From Mycolicibacter longobardus (lineage in GTDB: Bacteria; Actinomycetota; Actinomycetes; Mycobacteriales; Mycobacteriaceae): a DNA stretch of 64,000 nucleotides. Made by a program: the position numbers and the translations under genes. The stretch covers positions 124,001 to 188,000 of the forward strand of contig NZ_LQPG01000007.1 of NCBI RefSeq assembly GCF_002102265.1, given 5' to 3'. Of this stretch, positions 31,761 to 41,296 are shown piece after piece; the first letter of the stretch is position 1; each line of letters begins with the position of its first letter. A model generated the notes under the pieces. The model saw only the letters and a list, made by a program, of their open reading frames with translations. It ran no database searches and was not told the origin of the DNA.

Positions 31761-33008
31761 ATGCCGAACCGATTCGATTTCGACGGCCGGGGCCCGTCCA
31801 CGCCGGCTCTGGTGGCGAGCGGAATCGCCTTTGCCCTGGTGTGCGTGCTGACCGGCTGGCTGCTGGTGGAGAAATCACAGGGCAAGCTGGACCCGCGTGT
31901 CCAAGTCACCGCGGTACTGCGCAGCGTCGGCGACGGCCTGCCCCCCAAGTCCGATGTGAAGTTCCGCGGCGTGCTGGTCGGGATGGTCCGCGACGTGATA
32001 CCCGCCGAGGGCGACGCACCCAACGTGGTACATATCGACCTCAAACCCCAGCGGGCGCAGGGTATCCCGAACACCGTGACCGCGCGCATCGTCCCGAGCA
32101 ACGCGTTTGCGGTGTCATCGGTACAGCTGGTGGACAACGGGCCGGCGTCGGTGCTGCGCAGCGGCGACATCATCACCGAGGACCAGACCCTGGCGACCCA
32201 GCTGTTCCAGAACACCCTGGCCAAGCTGCGTGAGCTCATCACGGCGGTCACCCGTCCCGGCAACGATCAGACCCTGGGCATGATCCGGGTGCTGGCGGAC
32301 GCCACCGCGGGCCAGGGACCGGCACTGAGCTCGGCGGCCCAGGGGCTCAACCGCATCGTGGCCGAGATGAACGATCTCAGCATCGAGGACGGTGCGCCGT
32401 CCACGCTGGGAACATGGGAATCCGCCATCGCGGCGCTGCGCGGCACCGCACCCGAACTGCTGGACTCGCTGCACAATGCCGTGGTGCCGATGCGCACCGT
32501 CGCCGAAAAGCAAGCGGCCCTGCACAATCTGTTGACCGGAGCGCAGAACACCGTCGGCACCGTGCGCACCGCGATGGACAACCACACCGATGAGTTGGTG
32601 GCCATCGGCACCCAGCTGACCCCGGTCGTCGGTGTGCTGGCCGACAGCTCAGGCAAGTTTCCGGCGATCGCATTGGGCATCGACAACGTGGTCAACACGT
32701 TCTTCGACGAGCTGTGGACCCGTACCGGCACCAAGCTGAGCTTCACCTTCAAGCTGGTGGTCGCGCTGGCCCCGCTTCGGCTCTATACCCGCAGCGATTG
32801 CCCCGTCTACGGCCAGTTGCGCGGCCCCAGTTGCGAGACCGCACCCGAGACCACCCCGGTGGTCGACACCCACGGGATTCCCGACCCCCGCGCCTACGTA
32901 CCACCGCCGGGCATCACCCTGCCCAGCAATGCCGCCGACCAGGTACTGCTGGCGCCGGCCGGAAACCCGCCGCCAGAACCGACTTTCGAGCTGGGCGGCG
33001 CACCATGA
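31761..33008 (+). CDS. mceA: Mce-family protein A
   Basis: Substrate-binding Mce protein of 415 residues: short cytoplasmic start, one transmembrane helix (about 15-36, PALVASGIAFALVCVLTGWLL), the MCE domain (VTAVLRSVGDGLPPKSDVKFRGVLVGMV onward, about 45-130), then a long helical region and a Pro-rich end. First of six Mce proteins that are thought to form a hetero-hexameric tunnel across the periplasm. ATG immediately follows the yrbEB stop. Confidence 0.95.
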   Translation: MPNRFDFDGRGPSTPALVASGIAFALVCVLTGWLLVEKSQGKLDPRVQVTAVLRSVGDGLPPKSDVKFRGVLVGMVRDVIPAEGDAPNVVHIDLKPQRAQGIPNTVTARIVPSNAFAVSSVQLVDNGPASVLRSGDIITEDQTLATQLFQNTLAKLRELITAVTRPGNDQTLGMIRVLADATAGQGPALSSAAQGLNRIVAEMNDLSIEDGAPSTLGTWESAIAALRGTAPELLDSLHNAVVPMRTVAEKQAALHNLLTGAQNTVGTVRTAMDNHTDELVAIGTQLTPVVGVLADSSGKFPAIALGIDNVVNTFFDELWTRTGTKLSFTFKLVVALAPLRLYTRSDCPVYGQLRGPSCETAPETTPVVDTHGIPDPRAYVPPPGITLPSNAADQVLLAPAGNPPPEPTFELGGAP

Positions 33009-34045
33009 CCGCCCACCGGCGCCAGCTGGCCTGGCTGATCATGTTCCTGGTGGTGTGCTTCTCGCTCACCTGGACCATCCTGGTCACCCTGCGCCGCGAC
33101 GTGATCGGCCCCACCAACAGCTACACCGCAGTGTTCACCGATGTCACCGGGCTGCGGCCGGGCTCCGATGTCCGGATGGCCGGGGTCCGGGTGGGCCGGG
33201 TGGACTCGGTGGACCTGGACCGCGACCACGCCAGGGTGCGGTTCCGGATCCAACGCGACCAGCCGGTCTACGGCAACACCAAGGCGTCCGTGGTGTACCA
33301 GAACATCATCGGGCAGCGCTACATCGGGTTGACGCTGGCCGACTTCGGCCGTCCGGAGAAGCTGCCCGACGGCGCCACCATCCCGGAGGAACGCACCGAA
33401 CCGTCGTTCGACGTGACCTACCTGCTCAACGGATTCGAACCGCTGTTCACCCTGCTGGATCCGGATAATCGGGGCAACCTGTCCAACGCGCTGATCAAGG
33501 CGCTGCAAGGCGACTCGAATTCGCTTGCGGTACTTATCGGCGAGACCTCCCGGCTGGCGCAGTCCCTGGCCGGTCCCGACGATCTGCTGGGTCAACTGAT
33601 CACCAGCCTGAACGCGGTCACCCAGAACCTGGCCGGCCAGGGTGCCGCGCTGCAGACCACCTTGACGCAGGTGCGCGCGGTCGTCGCCGGGCTCAATGTG
33701 CATCGCGACGAACTGATCTCGGCTGCGGGTTCCATTTCCACGGTGGTCGGCCGTCTTTCCGGGATTCTCGCCGCGGTGCGCCCCGACCTGGAAGACATGC
33801 TCGACCGCCAGCCCGGGCTCCTGGCGACCATGATCGCCCGCGAGGATCAGTGGGCCACCATGGGGGCCAACCTGCCCGCGGTGCTCAAGGGGCTGGCGAG
33901 GATCACCGGTGACAGCACCGCGATGAGTGCGCAGGCCTGCGATTTCAACTTCACCCTGTTCAACTTCCTCAAACCGATCGTGCCCAGCATCATCAACGCG
34001 GCGACCCCCGGCGGTTGGCGCAAATACTCGGCGCAGTGCAGGTGA
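33005..34045 (+). CDS. mceB: Mce-family protein B
   Basis: Mce protein of 346 residues with an N-terminal membrane helix (WLIMFLVVCFSLTWTILVTL), MCE domain YTAVFTDVTGLRPGSDVRMAGVRVGRV and a helical C-terminal half ending in a Cys-containing tail (QACDFNFTLFNFLKP ... YSAQCR). The ATG overlaps the mceA stop (ATGA). Confidence 0.95.
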   Translation: MTAHRRQLAWLIMFLVVCFSLTWTILVTLRRDVIGPTNSYTAVFTDVTGLRPGSDVRMAGVRVGRVDSVDLDRDHARVRFRIQRDQPVYGNTKASVVYQNIIGQRYIGLTLADFGRPEKLPDGATIPEERTEPSFDVTYLLNGFEPLFTLLDPDNRGNLSNALIKALQGDSNSLAVLIGETSRLAQSLAGPDDLLGQLITSLNAVTQNLAGQGAALQTTLTQVRAVVAGLNVHRDELISAAGSISTVVGRLSGILAAVRPDLEDMLDRQPGLLATMIAREDQWATMGANLPAVLKGLARITGDSTAMSAQACDFNFTLFNFLKPIVPSIINAATPGGWRKYSAQCR

Positions 34046-35094
34046 TCACCGTGGCCGGCACACACAACAGGAAACGGGTCCTCGAGGACCGCAGCCAGGC
34101 CTGGCTGGGCGCCATGGCGGTGCTGACGCTGACCGCGGTGATCGCCGCGACGACACTGCTGACGACGCTGCACCTTGGGAAGACAACGTATTACGCCGAT
34201 TTTCTGCAGGCGGCCAGTATCCGCTCCGGCGACGAGGTCAGCATCGCCGGCGTACCGATCGGCACGGTCGAGGGCGCCGAGCTGGCCGGTGACCACGTGG
34301 TGGTGTCGATGAAGATCCGGCACGATGTGGTCCTGGGTTCGCAGACCCGGGCGGCGATCAAGCTGACCACCGTCCTGGGCGCCCGCTACGTCGAACTGAA
34401 GCCGGCCGGTGAAGGGACCCTCGACGAGCATCGAATCCCCTTGGCACACACCAGTGTTCCCTACGACCTGCAACGGCTGTTGCAGGACTCGACCAACACA
34501 TTCGAAGAAGTCGACGCCCAGCGGTTCGCCCAGTCGATGCAACTGGTGTCCACCCAGCTGCGCGACGTCCCGTCGATCCTGCCCGACGCGCTGAGCAACG
34601 TGCAGAACCTCTCCCAAGTCATCGCCGACCGCCGCGGCCAGATCGCCGGGCTGCTGCGCAGCACCGCCGAGATCGCCGACATCCTGGGCGGCCAGCAGAC
34701 CGACCTGGCCGCCCTGGTCAGCCAGGGCCAACAGCTGTTCGGCGAAGTCGTGGCGCGACGTGACGCCGTCCTGCGGCTGATGGACGCCGCGACCACCCTG
34801 GTCGGCACCGCCCGCGACATCACCGTCGGCAACCACGCCCAACTCGACCAGCTCCTCGGCGACATCCGCCAAGTCACCGCGATGGTGGGCGACCACGACG
34901 ACCTGCTCCGCAACCTGTTCCAGGCGATGCCGCTGTCCATGCGAAACGTGGCCAACGCCACCGGGTCCGGCCCCTTCCTGGACTTCGCCCTGCCCGGCGG
35001 CCTGCTGGTGGATTCCTGGATGTGTGCGATCAGCGGCCGCGCCGAGCAATACAAATGGCCGGAGCGCTACCAGTATCTCAAGGACTGCGAATGA
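34042..35094 (+). CDS. mceC: Mce-family protein C
   Basis: Mce protein of 350 residues with a membrane helix (about 20-43) and MCE domain YADFLQAASIRSGDEVSIAGVPIGTV. I placed the start at GTG 34042, whose GTGA overlaps the mceB stop; an upstream ATG would overlap mceB by ten codons. C-terminal half is long amphipathic helices, as in the other members. Confidence 0.93.
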   Translation: MITVAGTHNRKRVLEDRSQAWLGAMAVLTLTAVIAATTLLTTLHLGKTTYYADFLQAASIRSGDEVSIAGVPIGTVEGAELAGDHVVVSMKIRHDVVLGSQTRAAIKLTTVLGARYVELKPAGEGTLDEHRIPLAHTSVPYDLQRLLQDSTNTFEEVDAQRFAQSMQLVSTQLRDVPSILPDALSNVQNLSQVIADRRGQIAGLLRSTAEIADILGGQQTDLAALVSQGQQLFGEVVARRDAVLRLMDAATTLVGTARDITVGNHAQLDQLLGDIRQVTAMVGDHDDLLRNLFQAMPLSMRNVANATGSGPFLDFALPGGLLVDSWMCAISGRAEQYKWPERYQYLKDCE

Positions 35095-36197
35095 CCAAGC
35101 GGACCATCATCGTCGCCGCCATCGTGGCCGCCGCGGCCGCGGTGCTCGGCGCCGGATACACGCTGCGGCCGGTGGTCAGCACCGAGCAGCGCACCATCAC
35201 CGCCCAGTTCGACAACGTCATCGGCCTCTACACCGGCAACAGTGTCGCGGTGCTCGGCATGCCGGTGGGTCGCGTGGCCTCGATCAATCCCAAGGGCGAC
35301 TACGTCGAAGTCGTCCTGGAGATCGACCCGAGGATCCAGCTGCCCGCCGATGTCCAGGCGGTGACAGTGGGAACGTCGATCCTCACCGACCGCCACGTCG
35401 AACTCACCCCGCCGTACTCCGGCGGACCGGCCCTTGCCGATGGCGCCCTGTTGCGCCTGGATCGGACCAAGACCCCGATCGAATTCGACCGGGTGCTCAA
35501 GATGGTGGACAAGCTGGGCACCGCACTGGGCGGCGACGGACACGGCAACGGCCCGATGGCCGATATCCTCACCGCGACATCGGATATCACCACCGGCAGC
35601 GGACAGCAGATCAAGACGGCCCTCGGCCAGCTCTCGGAAGCGCTGCGCACCGGGGACGACGACGGGCAGGCAACCCGCCAGAACATCACCACCATCATCA
35701 CGAATCTGAGCAGGCTCACCGACGCGGCAGCCCGAAACCAGGACGTGGTGCGCGAGTTCGGCGCCGACATCCGAGCGCTCAGTGACATCGCCGCCCAAGA
35801 AGGGGTCGGACGCGGCGATACCGGGCGCTCGCTCAACCAGGTGCTCCAACAGCTCAACACCCTGCTGACCGACAACGGTGAGAACCTGACGGCGACACTG
35901 CGCAGCAGCAATGCCCTCACCAAGGCCCTGGTGGACTACCGCCGTGAACTCTCGGAAGTCTTCGACGTCGCTCCGCTGGCGATCGACAACGTGGTCAACG
36001 CGATGGACACCGACAACGGGATGCTGCGAGTGGGTGCGCACTTCGATTCGGTGTTCTTCGACAGTTCGATGACCAAAGAGGTCTGCAACATCCTGGGGCT
36101 GCGGCAATTGGGCTGCCGCACCGGCACCATCCGCGACCTCGGCCCGGACTTCGGCGTCACGTCCGTGCTGGAAGCGATGACGAGGTTGGGCCAATGA
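35091..36197 (+). CDS. mceD: Mce-family protein D
   Basis: Mce protein of 368 residues: MTKRTIIVAAIVAAAAAVLGAG membrane segment at the extreme N-terminus, MCE domain ITAQFDNVIGLYTGNSVAVLGMPVGRV, helical C-terminal region. The ATG overlaps the mceC stop (ATGA). Confidence 0.95.
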   Translation: MTKRTIIVAAIVAAAAAVLGAGYTLRPVVSTEQRTITAQFDNVIGLYTGNSVAVLGMPVGRVASINPKGDYVEVVLEIDPRIQLPADVQAVTVGTSILTDRHVELTPPYSGGPALADGALLRLDRTKTPIEFDRVLKMVDKLGTALGGDGHGNGPMADILTATSDITTGSGQQIKTALGQLSEALRTGDDDGQATRQNITTIITNLSRLTDAAARNQDVVREFGADIRALSDIAAQEGVGRGDTGRSLNQVLQQLNTLLTDNGENLTATLRSSNALTKALVDYRRELSEVFDVAPLAIDNVVNAMDTDNGMLRVGAHFDSVFFDSSMTKEVCNILGLRQLGCRTGTIRDLGPDFGVTSVLEAMTRLGQ

Positions 36198-37312
36198 GAC
36201 GTCGACTCTGCGGGGTGCCGCTTGCCGCGGCGGTACTGGTGCTCGCGGGATGTTCGGTCGGAGTGGAACAACTGCCGTTGCCCGCACCCGGAATCGGCGG
36301 CGACAGCTACCGCCTCAACGCGGTCTTCTCCAACGCCCTCAACCTGCCGGACCGAGCCAAGGTCCGCCTCGGCGGCGCCGATGTGGGCGAGGTGGTGTCG
36401 ATGACGGCCAAGGACTACACCGCCGTGGTCGACATGCGAGTTCTCGCCGAGGTCCGGCTGCCCGCCGGCACCACCGCCGAGCTGCGGTCGGCCACTCCCC
36501 TCGGCGACATCTTCGTCGCGTTGCGGCCGCCCGCACCCGCCGCCGACGCGGCGGTTCTGCATGACGGCGACAGCATCCCGATCTCCTCGACGCTGGCCGC
36601 CGCCACCGTCGAAGAGGTGCTGGCCTCGACGTCGATGCTGGTCAACGGCGGCGTGATCGGCAACCTGACCCGAGTTCTCAACGGGGTGGGCGCGGCCGTG
36701 GGGCACGACGGCGAGGGCCTGGCCGCGATGATCCGGGAATCACGCGCGCTGGTGACCACGATGTCGGCACGCACCGACGACATCCGCGCGGTGATGCAGC
36801 AGACCACTGCGCTGGCCGACACGCTGAACAGCCAGCGGGACTCGATCAACGATGTGCTGACGTCGTCGGCGCCGGCCCTGAGCATCATCGCCGACCACAC
36901 CGCCACCATCGTGGCGCTGCTGAACCAGATGGGCGCGGTCACTGCGCAACTGCAACGGTTCCCGTCGATCGCCGGCGTCGACACCCGCAGCCTGATTCGC
37001 GACATGAACGAACTGTCCCGCGCCTTCAACGAGACGGCGGTGGATCCCCAGGTCGCCATGGACAACTTCGTGCGGATCCTGCCGCCGACGCTGAAGCTGT
37101 TCAGCGCCAACGCAGCTCACTCCGATGTCGACCTGCAGCAGTTGGCGCTCGGTCACATCCCGGACAAGAACCACCTGGGGGATCCCGAGTTCCACGGCCC
37201 CAAGTGGGCCGACTGGGACAACCTGGTGGGATCGTTGCGCTACGTCATCACCCAGTTGGGAGATCGGGTGTGGGGAACCGATCGCGGCCGGATCTGGGGG
37301 CCACACCAATGA
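36194..37312 (+). CDS. mceE: Mce-family lipoprotein E
   Basis: Mce protein of 372 residues with a lipoprotein signal: hydrophobic segment followed by lipobox LAGC, lipidated at C20. In mycobacterial mce operons the fifth member (MceE, LprK-like) is the lipoprotein, and the position matches. MCE domain LNAVFSNALNLPDRAKVRLGGADVGEV follows. It would anchor the Mce tunnel to a membrane leaflet. ATG overlaps the mceD stop. Confidence 0.95.
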   Translation: MRRRLCGVPLAAAVLVLAGCSVGVEQLPLPAPGIGGDSYRLNAVFSNALNLPDRAKVRLGGADVGEVVSMTAKDYTAVVDMRVLAEVRLPAGTTAELRSATPLGDIFVALRPPAPAADAAVLHDGDSIPISSTLAAATVEEVLASTSMLVNGGVIGNLTRVLNGVGAAVGHDGEGLAAMIRESRALVTTMSARTDDIRAVMQQTTALADTLNSQRDSINDVLTSSAPALSIIADHTATIVALLNQMGAVTAQLQRFPSIAGVDTRSLIRDMNELSRAFNETAVDPQVAMDNFVRILPPTLKLFSANAAHSDVDLQQLALGHIPDKNHLGDPEFHGPKWADWDNLVGSLRYVITQLGDRVWGTDRGRIWGPHQ

Positions 37313-38592
37313 ATCTGGTCGAACCGATCGCCGCGCTGATCCTCCGGGCGGTCCGCTCCGGGGTGGCGCACCGACTGCTGATATCCGGTATCGCGCAGAT
37401 CGCACTCGTGGTCGTCGGGGTGGCCTATCTGCTGTTCGGTGCGTTGCGCGACAACCCGTTCGCCGATCAGATCACGGTGGCGGTGCAATTGGACGAATCC
37501 GGCGGGCTGCTGGCCAACCAGGACGTCACCCTGCGGGGGGTGCCGATCGGCCGGGTGGCCTCGGTCGACTTCACCGGAGACGGCGTGCGCGCCCTCGCCC
37601 GCATCGACGCACACGCCCGGATTCCGCGCGACGGCACGATCGCCCGGGTGTCAGGCCTGTCGCCGGCCGGTGAGCAGTACCTCAACTTCGAACCCACCGA
37701 CGCCGCCGGCCCGCTGCTGTCCCACGGGACGGTGATGGACCGCGCCCACACCACGACCCCGATCCCGATCTGGCGGCTGTTGGGCAATATCGACGGCCTG
37801 CTGGCGCAGACCGATCCGGGTCAGCTCAAGGGTGTCCTCGACGAACTCGGGGTCAGTGACGAGGGTCCTGCGAAGCTGCGCCGGCTGCTCACCGGTAGCC
37901 AACTGCTCATCTCCACCTTGGACGGGGTGCTGCCGCAGACCATGACGCTGCTGCGCGGGACCCGCCCCGTCTTCAAGATCTTCGAAGATTCTTCGAACGG
38001 AATGCGTTCTATCGCCGACAATCTGGGCGCCACGCTGGCCGGTGTCGGCGGCAAGGACGCCGGGTTGCGCCACCTGCTGGACGAGACCCCGAAAGTGCTG
38101 GCCACCCTCGACCAGGTGATCGACGACAACTCCGAAACCATGGTGCAGCTGTTAGGAAATCTGACCACCGTCGCGCAACTGTCCTACGTCCGGGTACCGG
38201 CCTTGCAGCAGTTGTTCCGCGACGATCGGCCGCCGCTGCTCGATGGTGTCGCCAGCCTGATGCACGGCGGCGGCATCTGGGCGATCGCCGACATCTACCC
38301 GCGGTACATGTGCGACTACGCGCACCCGCGCGACGTGCCGTTCATCCCCAACTACCCGGAGCCCTACCTGTACACGTACTGCCTCAACGATGACCCCGGG
38401 TTACTGATCCGCGGCGCCCGCAACGCGCCCCGCCCACCCGGCGACGACACCGCCGGTCCCCCACCGGGATGGGATCCGCTGCGCCGCACCGACCCCACCC
38501 CCGTCGGCCCGCACACGATTCCACTCCCCTACGGCGGGCCGGTGATGCCGCCGGAGTCCGAGCCGCACCGCCAGGGCATCCCGTGGAACTGA
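37309..38592 (+). CDS. mceF: Mce-family protein F
   Basis: Mce protein of 427 residues with an N-terminal membrane helix (about 24-45, ISGIAQIALVVVGVAYLLFG), MCE domain ITVAVQLDESGGLLANQDVTLRGVPIGRV and a Pro-rich C-terminal tail (residues about 375-427) typical of MceF. ATG overlaps the mceE stop. Confidence 0.95.
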   Translation: MNLVEPIAALILRAVRSGVAHRLLISGIAQIALVVVGVAYLLFGALRDNPFADQITVAVQLDESGGLLANQDVTLRGVPIGRVASVDFTGDGVRALARIDAHARIPRDGTIARVSGLSPAGEQYLNFEPTDAAGPLLSHGTVMDRAHTTTPIPIWRLLGNIDGLLAQTDPGQLKGVLDELGVSDEGPAKLRRLLTGSQLLISTLDGVLPQTMTLLRGTRPVFKIFEDSSNGMRSIADNLGATLAGVGGKDAGLRHLLDETPKVLATLDQVIDDNSETMVQLLGNLTTVAQLSYVRVPALQQLFRDDRPPLLDGVASLMHGGGIWAIADIYPRYMCDYAHPRDVPFIPNYPEPYLYTYCLNDDPGLLIRGARNAPRPPGDDTAGPPPGWDPLRRTDPTPVGPHTIPLPYGGPVMPPESEPHRQGIPWN

Positions 38593-38604
38593 CAAGGAGA
38601 TGAC

Positions 38605-39171
38605 ATGCCCGACACCCAGTTGCTGACCGAACCCGAGGTTCTCGGAGTGCCGCCCGGCGATGCCGACGACACGACCGTGCCGGCATCGCGAAAGCGGTTG
38701 CCGCACCTGACAACCGGCGCCTTGACCCTGCTGGTCGTCACGCTCGCGGCATTATGCGGCTGCCTGGCGTGGCAGAACAAGAGCGATCGTGACATCCAGG
38801 TCGCGGGCGCGGCGGCCCGGCAGGCGGCGCAGGACTACGCCGCCACCTTGACCTCCGTGGACAGCAACAACCTGGACGCGAACTTCGCCGCCGTGCTCGA
38901 AGGCTCCACCGGCGAGTTCCACGACATGTACCGTCAGTCCAGCAGTCAACTGCGCCAGATGCTGATCGCGCGCAAGGCGACGGGACACGGCGTCGTCATC
39001 GACTCCGCGATCAAGTCGGCGACCAGGGACCAGGTGGTGGTGCTGTTGTTCGTCGACCAGACCGTGACCAACACCGACGTGCCGGATCCACGCGTGGACC
39101 GCAGCCGCATCATCATGACGATGCAGCGGATCGACGGTCAGTGGAAGGCCGCGAAAGTCGAGTTGCCATGA
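38605..39171 (+). CDS. Mce-associated membrane protein (Mas)
   Basis: A 188-residue protein of the Mas family found behind mce operons: variable cytoplasmic start, one membrane helix (about 37-53, LTLLVVTLAALCGCLAW), then an extracytoplasmic domain with the conserved end VVVLLFVDQTVTNTDVPDPRVDRSRIIMTMQRIDGQWKAAKVELP type (NTF2/VirB8-like). OmamA-type proteins stabilise Mce complexes. Starts 12 bases after mceF behind AAGGAG. Confidence 0.9.
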   Translation: MPDTQLLTEPEVLGVPPGDADDTTVPASRKRLPHLTTGALTLLVVTLAALCGCLAWQNKSDRDIQVAGAAARQAAQDYAATLTSVDSNNLDANFAAVLEGSTGEFHDMYRQSSSQLRQMLIARKATGHGVVIDSAIKSATRDQVVVLLFVDQTVTNTDVPDPRVDRSRIIMTMQRIDGQWKAAKVELP

Positions 39172-39842
39172 GCAGCAGAATCACTGCCCTGCGCGATGAC
39201 TGGATCATGCGCTCCATGCTGGCCCGGGTGGGTGACATCCCGGAGTCGGTGCTGCTGCCGATGCTGCGGCAGGTGGCCGACGATCGCCAGGCGGTGGATT
39301 CCGGGTGGAAAGCGGTGAGCGCCACGCGCGTCCGCCGCGGGGCCCGGCTGTCTGCCCGCGAGTCGTGGCGGCGCCGCTACGGGCAGTTCGTCCGAGAACT
39401 GGAGTGGGCCATCACCGGGTTGGTGGCGGTACTGCCGCGAGACGATGTCGAGCAATTGGTTTCCGACGCCGTGGCGAGCCGGCTGCGCCGGTGGCTGCGG
39501 TTCCTGCTGCCGGCCTTCGGCACGGTCGGCCTGGTTCCGCGCGGCCTGTATCCGGGTGTCATGGACGCCGGAGTGTCGGTGGCGACGTTCCTGGTCGGTC
39601 CGATCCAGCGGACCGGCGTCGAGCCCGACGGCACCCTGATCTACGAGATCCCTGAATGCGCCATGCACACCGCCACCGAGGCGGGCGTGGCGCAGGAGCA
39701 TTCTTGTCTGATGGCCTGCAAGGCCGCCTGCGAGAAGGTGTTCGACAAGGATTCCGCGATGCCGCTGGAGTTCGACCCGCATCTGCCCGGACTGTCCTGC
39801 ACGCTGCGGGTTCACCCCGCCGCGAGTCACCCCAACAGATAG
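39168..39842 (+). CDS. DWARF27-like (DUF4033) protein, putative carotenoid isomerase
   Basis: A 224-residue protein whose C-terminal half (about 115-215) looks like the DUF4033 domain of plant DWARF27: a run of cysteines C180, C184, C188 (HSCLMACKAAC), then FDKDSAMPLEFDPHLPGLSC with C211, matching the plant pattern of Cys-rich stretch, MPL.M.PNF.D.SC. The N-terminal part is basic and helical and shows no clear family. Its ATG overlaps the Mas stop and the next gene is a carotenoid cleavage oxygenase, which is the same functional pairing as in strigolactone synthesis (D27 isomerase feeding CCD7/CCD8). The assignment rests on motif similarity seen by eye. Confidence 0.55.
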   Translation: MSSRITALRDDWIMRSMLARVGDIPESVLLPMLRQVADDRQAVDSGWKAVSATRVRRGARLSARESWRRRYGQFVRELEWAITGLVAVLPRDDVEQLVSDAVASRLRRWLRFLLPAFGTVGLVPRGLYPGVMDAGVSVATFLVGPIQRTGVEPDGTLIYEIPECAMHTATEAGVAQEHSCLMACKAACEKVFDKDSAMPLEFDPHLPGLSCTLRVHPAASHPNR

Positions 39843-39850
39843 GACCGATT

Positions 39851-41296
39851 GTGACCAACCCGAACACCGCCGGCGCCGACTTCGCCGCGTACACCCCGCT
39901 TTACGAAGAATACGACTACACCATCGACGACTACGACGGTGAACTGCCCGAGGAGCTGCAGGGCACCCTGTACCGCAACGGGGCCGGGAAACTCGACGCC
40001 GGCGGGCAGGCACTGGGTCACCTGTTCGACGGCGACGGGATGCTGTCGCTGTTCTCCATCGCCGACGGGTCGGTGCACTACCGCAACCGGTATGTGCGGA
40101 CCAAGCACTACCGCAAATCGCTGACCTCCCGGGGTGCGCCCTACCGCGCGCTGGGAACCATGCGGCCGGGCGGGGTACTGACCAATGCCCTGCGGTTCCC
40201 GGCCAACGTGGCCAACACCAGCGTGGTGATGCACGCCGGCAAGCTGCTGGCGCTGTGGGAAGGCGGCCCGCCCACCGAGCTCAATCCCGACACGCTCGAC
40301 ACCGTCGGTGTCCACAACTTCGGCGGCGAGCTGAAATGGCTGGGCGCGTTCTCCGCACACCCCAAATGGGACCCGGACACCAAGGAGATGTTCAACTTCG
40401 GCCTGGCGATGGTGCCGTTCCCCAAACTGATCTGTTACCGCGTCGACCGCGCGGGCAAGTTGCACCGGCTGGGTCAGCTGAACCTGCCGTTTGCGATGTT
40501 CAACCACGACATGGGCCTGACCAGCAAGCACATGGTGTTCGCGATTCCGCCGCTGATCTTCCCGACGTCCAAGCTGATGGGCGCCGGATTCGGGCTGCTC
40601 AACTTCATCGACGCCATCGAGTACGACGCCTCGCGCGGGACCATGATCGGCCTGGTGCCACGCGACGGCGGCAAACCCCGAGTGCTGCACACCGATCCAC
40701 TGCTGCACCTGCACCTGGCCAACACCTACGAGGACGGCACCGACACCATCGTGGAGCTGGTGCACTACGACTCGACGTGGGAGGAGCTCAACGGCCAGCT
40801 CTCCAGCCTGAGCACGGACCGGGCGAGTGAGATCGGTTCCTACGGCGGCACCCTGCTGCGGCTGCGGATCACCAAATCCGACAAGGTCATTCACGAGCCG
40901 ATAACCGATGTCCGGGGAGAGTTCCCGTCGTTCAACATCTTCCGGACCGGCCGGCCGAACCGCTACACCTATCTGGCGGCGTCCAGCGAGGGCAGCACCT
41001 ACCCGGATACGGTGGCCAAGGTGGACAACACCACCGGTGCGGTGGTCGCCCACCAGTTCCCGTACGGCCACCAGCCGCACGAGGCCGTTTTCGCCGCCCG
41101 CCCCGGCACCACCGACGAGGACGACGGCTGGCTGCTGGTGGCCACCCAGGACGGGGTGAACAACCGCGCCGCCCTGACGGTGTTGGACGCCAAGCACGTC
41201 GACGCCGGGCCGGTCTACACCGGCCGGCTGCGGCATCACCTACCGCTCACCTTCCACGGCAGCTTCACCCCGCGGGTGGCGCGGCCTACCCGGTGA
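39851..41296 (+). CDS. Carotenoid cleavage oxygenase (RPE65/CCD family) 2
   Basis: Second CCD-family oxygenase, 481 residues, with Fe(II) ligands H170 (AFSAHPK), H219 (FNHDMG), H288 (HLHLANT) and H469 (LTFHGSF). It starts at GTG eight bases after the D27-like gene and is the last gene of the P450-mce operon. It differs greatly from the protein at 551-2005 (for example FNHDMG against LMHTFF), so the two are not a recent duplicate. Co-transcription with an importer suggests that it acts on imported carotenoid, apocarotenoid or stilbene-like substrates. Confidence 0.93.
   Translation: MTNPNTAGADFAAYTPLYEEYDYTIDDYDGELPEELQGTLYRNGAGKLDAGGQALGHLFDGDGMLSLFSIADGSVHYRNRYVRTKHYRKSLTSRGAPYRALGTMRPGGVLTNALRFPANVANTSVVMHAGKLLALWEGGPPTELNPDTLDTVGVHNFGGELKWLGAFSAHPKWDPDTKEMFNFGLAMVPFPKLICYRVDRAGKLHRLGQLNLPFAMFNHDMGLTSKHMVFAIPPLIFPTSKLMGAGFGLLNFIDAIEYDASRGTMIGLVPRDGGKPRVLHTDPLLHLHLANTYEDGTDTIVELVHYDSTWEELNGQLSSLSTDRASEIGSYGGTLLRLRITKSDKVIHEPITDVRGEFPSFNIFRTGRPNRYTYLAASSEGSTYPDTVAKVDNTTGAVVAHQFPYGHQPHEAVFAARPGTTDEDDGWLLVATQDGVNNRAALTVLDAKHVDAGPVYTGRLRHHLPLTFHGSFTPRVARPTR

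Noticed and set aside
39827-41239. A 470-codon open frame on the minus strand
   Set aside because: Antisense shadow of the carotenoid oxygenase at 39851-41296.
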